Part shown: positions 1 to 6,656 of the stretch, piece by piece | Layout of the letters: every line of letters starts with the position of its first letter | Position numbering within the stretch: position 1 is the stretch's first letter | Assembly (NCBI GenBank): GCA_016873595.1 | Contig: VGWZ01000047.1 | Coordinates: 1 to 11,307 of the forward strand | Length of the DNA stretch: 11,307 bases | Reading direction: 5' to 3' | Origin: Nitrospira sp. | GTDB taxonomy: Bacteria; Nitrospirota; Thermodesulfovibrionia; Thermodesulfovibrionales; SM23-35 | Made by a program: the position numbers and the translations under genes | The notes under the pieces: generated by a model | What the model was told of the DNA's origin: nothing | Seen by the model: the letters and a program-made list of their open reading frames with translations, nothing else | Database searches by the model: none

Positions 1-2596
1 CGCTTTCAATGCACAGTCTTGTGTAGGATAGATTATTATAGGCTACGATTATTATACTCACCACTGGATAAATCTTCTTAATCTCTGAGCTTAAGGTTTC
101 ATATCTTTTCTCCCATGTATTATCTTTTGCCAATGCAATTCTCTCAGATACAAGATTATGGTCATTTTCTTTCAATGCTACCCCGATTTTTCCCAAAAAA
201 TCATTTTTATCTTTAGCAAGATAAAGGTATTTCGAATAAGTCAATAGTTCAGGAAGTTCGACAGCTACTACCTTTTTCCCTGAACTCATAAATTCATAAA
301 ACTTAACAGGATTGGTAGACTTTGTGAGCTTATTCAATTTAAAAGGTATGATGCAGACATCGAACCAGTACAGATACATGGGCAATTCGTTATAAGGTTT
401 CTCCCCCAGAAAGTGGACATTGGACATCTTCTCTAATTTGGAAATATCAGAGTTAAAGATCGGGCCGATAAACACAAAATTCCAGTCTTTCCTGCTCATA
501 GCCAAATACTCTACAAGTTCGTTGTCAGTCCAATTTGATATCGCTCCGTAATACCCAACAATTGGTTTTTTAATATCCTTTAAAAGATCATTAGGAGGGA
601 GATAGCTGAAATGCTGAAAGTCAGCTGCATTAGGCACAAGAATACAGTTTTCATTGTACTTTTTTATCTTTTCATGAATAGCCCTGGCGGTTGTTACCAC
701 CAGATCACATTCCCTTGCCAGGAATTCCTCATTTGATAACATAGCCCATTTGTTTGTTGAAAATCCTGAATGTTCATCCATACAATCATATATCAATTTC
801 CATCCGAACTCTTCCTTGAATCTCTTTGCTAATGGGTACCAGAAAGGAAGTTGAACAATACATATGGCCTCAATAATTCCTGCCTCTCTAATTAAGGCTT
901 TGAGAGAATAAATCATTCTATTCAGGTTCTCTTCATTAATATTATCTTTGTAGATACTTAATGAAGGATCCGCGGTTATGCTGATGTCAAAGATATTTTC
1001 TTGTATTTTTTTTGTCTGAAAGCTTCCCTCGCTCTCATCAATAAATTTAGGATTTATATAGAAAACCCTCAAAACATTTTTTGCAAACTGTGAAAGTATC
1101 TGCTGCGGTCTTTGATATATAAAAGACCAGATGATGATTGGTAGGCAGATTACGTCATATTGATTGGTTATTGTAAATTCTCGTGGTTCTTCAGGAAGTG
1201 AAACAGGGGCTTCGATTTTTTTATCTTCTTCATCTGGATAGCAGGCTGAAGGCAAATATTCCTGGTTTATTATTTTAAATTTTTTTTTACTAAGGTATCT
1301 TCTTATCCTCCTTAAGGGTGATTCTGTACCAACTACCTTACCATAAAACTGCCCTATCTTCCAGGTTTTAGACGACAGAACAGCATTAAGTCTATTTTCG
1401 AGATTGTATCTTTGCCCTTCAAGGAAATAAACAGACTCATCCCGTTTCGCAATCTCCTGAGTATAGTGCCTCTCCTGCTCCTCGTATTTCTCTACCAGTT
1501 CCTTTAACCTGTCTTCCTGTTTTAGAAGCTCTAAATCGTTCTGTTGAACTTCCTGTTTAAGAACTTCCACTACACTTGCTTGTTGGGATATCTGATCATT
1601 GAGAGAATTGATAACCTCATCCCTCTTCGCAATCTCCTGAGTATAGTGCCTCTCCTGCTCCTCGTATTTCTCTACCAGTTCCTTTAACCTGTCTTCCTGT
1701 TTTAGAAGCTCTAAGTCTTTTAGTTGCACTTCACGTTGAAGATTCTCTAATATACCCAATTGCCCGGAGAGCCTTTTAATTTGTTCATCTTGTTGGTCTA
1801 TCTGTTTGTTAAGTTGGTCTATGGTAATATCTTTAAGCCTTCGAAAAATGGCATTGGATGCATCTATAAGATGAGAACCTATATCAAGATCCCCTGTCAA
1901 GAGGTCGTTATCTGAAACCAACACGATGAAATATCTGGAAGGCTTGCTGTCTTTCGATGAAAATTTAAATCCACTGTTAAATTGTTCTATTATAAATTCC
2001 TCAGAATAGAACTTGCCCTCAGGGAGAAGAGGCCATATATTTGAACCGGAAAATACATTCTGTCCAAAAAACCATATGTGCTTAAAATGTTCTTTTAAAA
2101 GAGCCTTGAGATCATTGAAATAAAATTCTTTCATATGAAAAGGATTCTTGTAATTAGTCTCATCTGAGTAGACTTTTTTATTCGGTGTGGATAATATGAA
2201 AATGCCGTCTTTCTTCAGGAGTCTTTTGACTTCTCTCAATAACCCTGTATGATCTTCAATATGTTCTATCGCTTCAAAACAAACAATAACGTCAAAGACC
2301 TCCTCACCCTCTATAGGAACCTCAAGGATAGAGCCCTGGATAAACTCAATATTGCTTTTTATGTATTTACTGCTGGCATGGTTTATAGTATCATTATCTA
2401 TATCTATGCCTGTCACATGTTGGGCATCCCTGGATAGCATATAACTACCATATCCTTCACCGCATGCTAAATCTAAGACCTTTTTATCTTTAACAAACTT
2501 TTTACAAAAAGCATACCGGTGCAGATGCTCATAATTCATCATTGGGTCATCATCCCATGGCAAAAATCTTTCTCCTGTAGGCTCTAAATTTTTAAT
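1..2596 (-). CDS. Methyltransferase-coiled coil-glycosyltransferase (GT-B then GT2) multidomain protein, C-terminus cut by window edge
   Basis: The reading frame is open from about 2596 to the left edge (865 codons visible). Numbering from the ATT at 2596, residues ~1-210 are a class I SAM-dependent methyltransferase: N-terminal TGERFLPW and EHLHRYAF, SAM-binding glycine motif VLDLACGEGYG (40-50), acidic GIDID (63-67) and FDVIVCFEAIEHIED (101-115). Residues ~258-405 are a charged coiled coil with a duplicated 60-residue unit, ending in an S-K-T-W-K motif (409-413) often seen beside such domains. Residues ~480-840 resemble a GT4-like GT-B glycosyltransferase: QRPQQ, VPNAADFQHF (654-663), GYYGAISNW (681-689) and the donor-site stretch around E768. 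At 846 a GT2 domain begins (VSIIIVAYNN) and leaves the window. It is probably cytoplasmic and acts in surface glycan assembly or capping. It lies one base downstream of the sulfatase-like gene, presumably in the same operon. Domain calls are from motifs; the glycan is unknown. The start codon is uncertain. Confidence 0.85.
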   Translation of the reverse strand, partial: MKNLEPTGERFLPWDDDPMMNYEHLHRYAFCKKFVKDKKVLDLACGEGYGSYMLSRDAQHVTGIDIDNDTINHASSKYIKSNIEFIQGSILEVPIEGEEVFDVIVCFEAIEHIEDHTGLLREVKRLLKKDGIFILSTPNKKVYSDETNYKNPFHMKEFYFNDLKALLKEHFKHIWFFGQNVFSGSNIWPLLPEGKFYSEEFIIEQFNSGFKFSSKDSKPSRYFIVLVSDNDLLTGDLDIGSHLIDASNAIFRRLKDITIDQLNKQIDQQDEQIKRLSGQLGILENLQREVQLKDLELLKQEDRLKELVEKYEEQERHYTQEIAKRDEVINSLNDQISQQASVVEVLKQEVQQNDLELLKQEDRLKELVEKYEEQERHYTQEIAKRDESVYFLEGQRYNLENRLNAVLSSKTWKIGQFYGKVVGTESPLRRIRRYLSKKKFKIINQEYLPSACYPDEEDKKIEAPVSLPEEPREFTITNQYDVICLPIIIWSFIYQRPQQILSQFAKNVLRVFYINPKFIDESEGSFQTKKIQENIFDISITADPSLSIYKDNINEENLNRMIYSLKALIREAGIIEAICIVQLPFWYPLAKRFKEEFGWKLIYDCMDEHSGFSTNKWAMLSNEEFLARECDLVVTTARAIHEKIKKYNENCILVPNAADFQHFSYLPPNDLLKDIKKPIVGYYGAISNWTDNELVEYLAMSRKDWNFVFIGPIFNSDISKLEKMSNVHFLGEKPYNELPMYLYWFDVCIIPFKLNKLTKSTNPVKFYEFMSSGKKVVAVELPELLTYSKYLYLAKDKNDFLGKIGVALKENDHNLVSERIALAKDNTWEKRYETLSSEIKKIYPVVSIIIVAYNNLSYTRLCIES
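1446..1714 (-). repeat. Duplicated coiled-coil unit: 89-bp exact direct repeat, period 180 bp
   Basis: Bases 1446-1534 and 1626-1714 are identical over 89 bp, with partial similarity on either side. The spacing of 180 bp is 60 codons, so the duplication stays in frame. Each copy encodes the coiled-coil segment LELLKQEDRLKELVEKYEEQ and the residues after it (copies at about residues 295-324 and 355-384 of the protein). Identity includes third codon positions, which suggests a recent duplication or ongoing homogenisation. Confidence 0.9.
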
Positions 2597-2611
2597 CTTA
2601 TAAACCTCCTT
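2594..2611 (-). promoter_or_regulatory. Strong Shine-Dalgarno and probable ATT start of the methyltransferase-glycosyltransferase gene
   Basis: On the minus strand a full AAGGAGGT (2611-2604) ends eight bases before ATT (2596-2594), in frame with the methyltransferase. The first in-frame ATG is at 2542. A TTG at 2563 has AGGAG eight bases upstream, and another TTG lies at 2644 inside the preceding gene. The ATT is preferred because the TGERFLP stretch, which I recognise as conserved at the N-terminus of this methyltransferase group, lies between ATT and the ATG or nearer TTG. The SD overlaps the last codons of the upstream gene, so translation is probably coupled. Confidence 0.5.
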
Positions 2612-4112
2612 TTTCCTGGAAATTAATACTGGAGAGGGCTTCAAAAGATAATATTTTACTAATTACAAGAATCATTTCTATTGAGAGCCATGATTCACTC
2701 GAAAAACCAATGGGATGTTCTTCAAATGGGTCATTTTCTAAATCGTATATCTCAAATTTTTTAGCATTTATTTCATATTCTCTCAAAAATTTTTTAAAAA
2801 CCTTTTCTCTGGAACATTCGCCTTTATCTAAAAGAATGGAAAATTTTGGTATTTGCCCTTGGTCCTCAAAAACGCATAATAAATTCCGCCTGAGTTTTTT
2901 GACAAAATCGAGATTATTTAATTTAAAAAGAGACCCAGCAAAACAGTCTTCTGGCTTTCCATAAATTATAAACTTTTTATTTCCCAATCTTAAACACCTC
3001 TGCCAGAGTAGGTATTCGGTGCTTATGTTGTCAGCAATGTTATTTCCTCGCCATGTTTCACTATATGTCAGAGAAGGTCTATTTGATTTGCTATCACCCA
3101 TATTCGTAATAAGATTAACAAGGCTGTTATTACCTGTTTTGTAATCCTGCTGCGGTTTACCGTTGAAAGCCAAACCAATAACTGTCGGGAATATATCTAC
3201 GGTAGATGTAGGGCAATCAACTATCTTATGGGTAATATCCGGATGAGAAATGATCAATGGCACCCTTATTACGTTATCGAATAATTCACCTGAGTGACCA
3301 AAAAAAATTGGATCCTCTGAATTAACTTTGCCCTCTCCATGATCTGAGAAAATTAGAACTAAAGAATTATTTAAAATATCCAGGTTTTCCAATTCATGGA
3401 TGAATATTCTGAATCTACCTTTGTCAAATTTGCTAACCCCTTTCACATACAGAGGCAAAAGAAAATTAATATTTTGGTGGATCTTAGTCCATATTTTATT
3501 CCATGTTTCGTAGGGATCCCCTTTCGATGCTTCGATTTCTAATCCCAATAATCTTCTATATAAGTGTTCTACATTTTCATAATAATCCATATTACAACCA
3601 TGGAAAGTCTCATATTCTGAGAACATAAAGGGTGCATGGACATCAAAGAAATGGACGAAGAGAAAAATTTTTCCATCTTTAACCTGCTTTAAAAAATTAA
3701 AGAGATCTTTATCGTTTCTAGCAAACAGATGAGTAAATCCTCGATCGAGACCTAAAGGAACAAACAGGTGCTCAGTATCTGTTGCTAAGATGGTTCGATA
3801 TCCATGTTTTTTAAAAATCTCAGCCAAAGTAATGACTTCTTTATTAAGGTGATCTCCAAAAAAAGCCCTCACCCCATGTTTTGGTGGATAAAGACCTGTC
3901 AAAATACTTGCATGGGAAGCCGTGGTATATGTATTAGTACTTATAGCCTGTGTAAAGCAAATGCTTTTCTCAGCAATGCTATTCAGTGTAGGAGTCTCTA
4001 GATATTTTAGACAATCATATTTTATAATTTCTCTTTTATCTGGCTGGTAGCCTATACAATCATATCTGAGATTGTCTATGGAAATTAAAATTATATGTTT
4101 GAGATCCTTCAT
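2598..4112 (-). CDS. Sulfatase-like hydrolase/transferase (alkaline phosphatase superfamily)
   Basis: A 504-residue protein with the sulfatase/alkaline phosphatase fold pattern. Metal-ligand motifs visible are ISIDN (D13, N14), FSDHGEG (D257, H258) and GHSGELFDNVIRVPLI (H273). The catalytic-loop pattern x-x-A-S-H-x-x-x-LTG (63-73) carries Thr63 where true sulfatases have the Cys or Ser that becomes formylglycine. The C-terminal FEIYDLENDPFEEHP is typical of sulfatase-family proteins. There is no signal peptide or membrane segment, so it is probably cytoplasmic. It is a paralogue of the N-terminal two thirds of the gene upstream, with an almost identical first ~70 residues. Its ATG shares one base with the upstream stop (TAATG), so translation is probably coupled. 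Because of the Thr nucleophile, phosphatase, phosphodiesterase or phospho/sulfo-transferase activity is as likely as sulfate-ester hydrolysis. The fold call is firm; the substrate is unknown. Confidence 0.9.
   Translation of the reverse strand: MKDLKHIILISIDNLRYDCIGYQPDKREIIKYDCLKYLETPTLNSIAEKSICFTQAISTNTYTTASHASILTGLYPPKHGVRAFFGDHLNKEVITLAEIFKKHGYRTILATDTEHLFVPLGLDRGFTHLFARNDKDLFNFLKQVKDGKIFLFVHFFDVHAPFMFSEYETFHGCNMDYYENVEHLYRRLLGLEIEASKGDPYETWNKIWTKIHQNINFLLPLYVKGVSKFDKGRFRIFIHELENLDILNNSLVLIFSDHGEGKVNSEDPIFFGHSGELFDNVIRVPLIISHPDITHKIVDCPTSTVDIFPTVIGLAFNGKPQQDYKTGNNSLVNLITNMGDSKSNRPSLTYSETWRGNNIADNISTEYLLWQRCLRLGNKKFIIYGKPEDCFAGSLFKLNNLDFVKKLRRNLLCVFEDQGQIPKFSILLDKGECSREKVFKKFLREYEINAKKFEIYDLENDPFEEHPIGFSSESWLSIEMILVISKILSFEALSSINFQEKGGL
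3886..4090. repeat. Near-identical segment shared with the upstream paralogue (copy 1)
   Basis: This 205-bp segment, covering roughly the first 70 codons of the 504-residue gene, aligns without gaps to 6132-6336. A hand count gives 29 mismatches (about 86% identity), many of them transitions or synonymous. It includes exact blocks such as ATTCAGTGTAGGAGTCTCTA. The rest of the two sulfatase-like domains is much more diverged. Confidence 0.85.
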
Positions 4113-6361
4113 TAAAAATATCCTAATTCCCTCAATCTCTTCATTATCTCCTCTTTGTCCTGATCCCGACCGCCACGCTCCGGACCACCAGGTTCAGACG
4201 GCTTTGTGCATGGCTCACATCCCAGGCTCCTGTATCCCTTTTTATACAGGGAACAATAAGGTACATCATATTTTTTAATATATTCCCAAATATCCTTCTC
4301 GGTAAAATGCAGTATAGGATTAACCCTCACATGTCCTTCTTTCTGTGAAAAATACACCTCCCCTTTCCTCTCCTCTTGCTCATCCCATCTTATGGCTGTC
4401 ATCAAAGCTGCTATCCCGTACTTCTTTATACCTTGATTGAGTGGCTCTGTCTTAAGAAGATGGCAACACTTCTCTTTATCCTCTGTCATATTGATAGTCT
4501 TTAAGGCAGCTTCATTCTTAAGAACTATAAGATATAGGTTCCACATCTGGGCCAATTGGTCCCGGAATTCATATACCTCCTTAAACTTGAATGATGTATC
4601 TATGTTAAACACCCTGAAAGGAACAATGCCGTTAAATGCCTTTCTTATCAGATGCAACAGGACCGTTGAGTCCTTACCACCTGTAAAGGTTGTTGCTATA
4701 CTCTCCTTACCAAACTTCTCGACCGTCTCTTTTATCACCTCTATACTCTTATCTTCTTTTTCCTGCAGATTATTAAATGTCATCAAACATTTATCTCCTT
4801 TTATCGTAGTATAAGACACGGGCAAATGCTTTTTTCTATTATATAAATTGCCTTTCTCCATATCAAGGATTTTATGTAAGTAATAGGAAAATTCAATTGT
4901 AAGAGATGCATTCGTTGCAGGATCTGAAGGATTCTCTTCGTCAGGGTCTTCTTTAAGATTAAATATAGAGAATCTTTTTTTATTTTTGAACCACTCTGAT
5001 TCTAAGAAGACTTTAAACACCTCTCTTCTTGACTCTCCGTTTTCGAGGAGATTTAATAATTTCTTGTATAAAGGATTCTTTTCTCTCTCAAATTGATATA
5101 AGAGCCCTCTGAACAATTGTTTTAAAAAATCCTCTTTTTCTAAATTTAAAAAACTACCATCCAAAAAATCTTCAGGTTTGCCATATACCAAATATTTTCT
5201 GTCTTCTGTCCTTATACACCGTTGCCATATAAACCAGTTTTTTTCAGAAAGAGGATCATCTGTAAATGTAGTTCTGATCTCTGGAGACAACCACACTTCG
5301 GAATAAACCTCAGAATCACCTGTTCCGTTTCCCTCAATGGTAAGCATGATGTTTTTACCATCCAGCGAGTAGGGAAGACAATTTTGCCAGTCATTTCTAT
5401 CAGTCAGTTCCATAATTGTAGGAAATAGAGAGACTAAAGAGACCTGGTAATTGATTATCCTAAATTTTATGCCTGGATGATAAAGTATCAAGGGCACTCT
5501 AATCACACTGTCGTGAAGAAACCCTGCGTGTCCAAAGTACGTTGAACTGGTTCCCTGACTTTTGCCTTCACCATGGTCAGATAAAATCACAATAAGGGCA
5601 TCCCCCATGAAACCAAGGTCCTCTAGTCTCTGAATAAAATTACTAAACCTACCCTTATCAAATTTGCTTACGCCTTGCACATATAAAGGAAGCAATGTCT
5701 GGATATCAAAGGAATACTTTTCACATAGCTTATTCCATATATCATATTGTTTCCCTTCTTTTTTTACAGTTTCAATATCTAAATCCTCTCCAGTCTTCTG
5801 ATAGAGATCCCGTAATGTATCGTAAAAATCTTTGTTGTATCCCTGGTATATTTCATAATCTGAGTGGAGAAATGGACAGTGCACATCCATGAAGTGAATG
5901 AATAAAAAAACTCTTTTATCCCTCATTCGTTCCAGCAGAGAAAACAGGTCGTCATCCCTCGCCGTCTTGAAAATGTGATCGAACCCTTTCATCAGACCGG
6001 GCGACTTAAATAAAACACCGTTGTCAGACGAAAAGACTGTTTCAAAACCAAAACTTTTCAATACCATGGGCAAGGCTATCACCTGATTATCCAGCTTAGA
6101 AGGTCCCTGGAGCCTCACTTTGTGACCTGGAGGATAAAGACCTGTCAGGATGCTTGCATGAGAAGACATGGTGTATGTGCTGGTACTTATAGCCTGTGTA
6201 AAGCAGACGCCTTTCTCAGCTATGCCATTCAGTGTAGGAGTCTCTAAATATTTTAAACAATCATATTTTATAAGTTCATGTTTATCAGGCTGGTAGCCGA
6301 TACAATCATACCTGAGATTATCTATAGAGATCAGAATTACATTTTTAGCCATTGTATTCAT
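4112..6361 (-). CDS. Fusion of sulfatase-like domain with CysD/PAPS-reductase-family PP-loop domain
   Basis: A 749-residue two-domain protein. Residues ~1-510 are sulfatase-like: ISIDN (D14, N15), catalytic loop T64-M-S-S-H with LTG, LSDHGEG (D262, H263), a GHAG...VIRVPLI stretch and C-terminal FSIFNLKEDPDEENP. Residues ~527-749 are a PP-loop ATP pyrophosphatase-type domain of the CysD/PAPS-reductase family: FTGGKDSTVLL (560-565 is the loop), FNIDTSFKF, a Cys pair at 632-633, IRWDEQEER, HVRVNPILHFTEKDIW, SLGCEPC (C715, C718), then ERGGRDQDKE and a terminal LRELGYF. The ending resembles CysD-type sulfate adenylyltransferase small subunits, and the C-terminal ECGLH catalytic Cys of APS/PAPS reductases is absent. 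ATP-dependent sulfate activation is therefore the better guess; no CysN partner is visible. First gene of the left operon. The start at 6361 is preferred over an ATG at 6352 because AGGGA lies just upstream of it. Confidence 0.88.
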   Translation of the reverse strand: MNTMAKNVILISIDNLRYDCIGYQPDKHELIKYDCLKYLETPTLNGIAEKGVCFTQAISTSTYTMSSHASILTGLYPPGHKVRLQGPSKLDNQVIALPMVLKSFGFETVFSSDNGVLFKSPGLMKGFDHIFKTARDDDLFSLLERMRDKRVFLFIHFMDVHCPFLHSDYEIYQGYNKDFYDTLRDLYQKTGEDLDIETVKKEGKQYDIWNKLCEKYSFDIQTLLPLYVQGVSKFDKGRFSNFIQRLEDLGFMGDALIVILSDHGEGKSQGTSSTYFGHAGFLHDSVIRVPLILYHPGIKFRIINYQVSLVSLFPTIMELTDRNDWQNCLPYSLDGKNIMLTIEGNGTGDSEVYSEVWLSPEIRTTFTDDPLSEKNWFIWQRCIRTEDRKYLVYGKPEDFLDGSFLNLEKEDFLKQLFRGLLYQFEREKNPLYKKLLNLLENGESRREVFKVFLESEWFKNKKRFSIFNLKEDPDEENPSDPATNASLTIEFSYYLHKILDMEKGNLYNRKKHLPVSYTTIKGDKCLMTFNNLQEKEDKSIEVIKETVEKFGKESIATTFTGGKDSTVLLHLIRKAFNGIVPFRVFNIDTSFKFKEVYEFRDQLAQMWNLYLIVLKNEAALKTINMTEDKEKCCHLLKTEPLNQGIKKYGIAALMTAIRWDEQEERKGEVYFSQKEGHVRVNPILHFTEKDIWEYIKKYDVPYCSLYKKGYRSLGCEPCTKPSEPGGPERGGRDQDKEEIMKRLRELGYF
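4783..4802 (-). promoter_or_regulatory. Internal Shine-Dalgarno and in-frame start before the PP-loop domain
   Basis: Within the linker of the fusion gene the minus strand reads AAAAGGAG followed by in-frame TTG (4786) and ATG (4783, residue 527), with eight and eleven bases between. The ATG falls exactly where the PP-loop domain begins and would give a free-standing 223-residue protein. It may be used for a second product or may be the leftover start of a formerly separate gene. Usage is inferred, not shown. Confidence 0.45.
6132..6336. repeat. Near-identical segment shared with the downstream paralogue (copy 2)
   Basis: Partner of the segment at 3886-4090, encoding the N-terminal metal-site and catalytic-loop region of the fusion protein. 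At the protein level 62 of 70 residues match from ILISIDN to GLYPP. The pattern suggests gene conversion between the tandem paralogues or strong constraint on this part. Confidence 0.85.
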
Positions 6362-6488
6362 TATATCCCTAACAAAAGTCTCATCGAGCTATAAAAATAC
6401 TACACTAAAGGCGTATATGTCTTCAAGTGGGCGAATTGCCTCATCAAAAATCTCCAGTTTTTTTATCTAATTTTATGATTTTTTACAT

Positions 6489-6518
6489 ATTATAATTAAA
6501 ATATTTTTTACTTGACAA
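6489..6518 (-). promoter_or_regulatory. Probable sigma-70-type promoter of the leftward operon
   Basis: On the minus strand TTGTCA (6518-6513) is followed after 18 bases by a perfect TATAAT (6494-6489). Transcription would begin near 6482, leaving about 120 nt of leader before the fusion gene at 6361. The -35 box overlaps that of the rightward promoter. Confidence 0.6.
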
Positions 6519-6540
6519 ATTCATAAAATTGCGATATTAA
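6512..6540 (+). promoter_or_regulatory. Probable sigma-70-type promoter of the metalloprotease gene
   Basis: A perfect TTGACA (6512-6517), a 17-base spacer and TATTAA (6535-6540, four of six consensus bases). The start point would be near 6547, about 110 nt before the ATG. Confidence 0.6.
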
Positions 6541-6643
6541 ATATGTAATTAAATACGCTTCAATTATCGAGGGGGGGGTGAGAAATTCAAAAATTAAAAT
6601 GTAAGGGGGGACAATTTTCTCTTATACACTTTTTGTAAATATG

Positions 6644-6651
6644 AAAGGAGG
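6644..6651 (+). promoter_or_regulatory. Strong ribosome binding site of the metalloprotease gene
   Basis: AAAGGAGG ends five bases before the ATG at 6657. It fixes that start, which is also the natural beginning of the signal peptide. Confidence 0.75.
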
Positions 6652-6656
6652 AAAAG

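Larger units (their letters stand above)
6362..6656. promoter_or_regulatory. Divergent intergenic control region
   Basis: A 295-bp, strongly AT-rich gap between the leftward sulfatase-fusion operon and the rightward metalloprotease gene. It holds the two divergent promoters described separately, a leader of ~120 nt on the left and one of ~110 nt on the right. The right leader carries a G8 run (6571-6578) and a G6 run (6605-6610). I see no open reading frame, tRNA or recognisable riboswitch in it. A weak pairing of GAGAAA (6580-6585) with TTTCTC (6616-6621) could fold around the second G run. Confidence 0.6.

Noticed and set aside
1446..1714. CRISPR-like or mobile repeat
   Set aside because: Only two copies, in frame inside one coding sequence and forming a coiled coil, so it is an internal gene duplication.
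2249..2437. Plus-strand open frame of 62 codons inside the methyltransferase region
   Set aside because: It lies antisense to conserved SAM-binding motifs, has no Shine-Dalgarno and resembles nothing; it is a by-product of the minus-strand gene.
4112..4783. Calling the PP-loop domain an APS/PAPS reductase (CysH)
   Set aside because: The CC and CxxC cysteines fit, but the C-terminal catalytic Cys (ECGLH) is missing and the ending matches CysD-type proteins better.
4437..4814. Plus-strand open frame of 125 codons
   Set aside because: It is antisense to the PP-loop domain, whose TGGKDS and Cys motifs are plainly real; no start signal.
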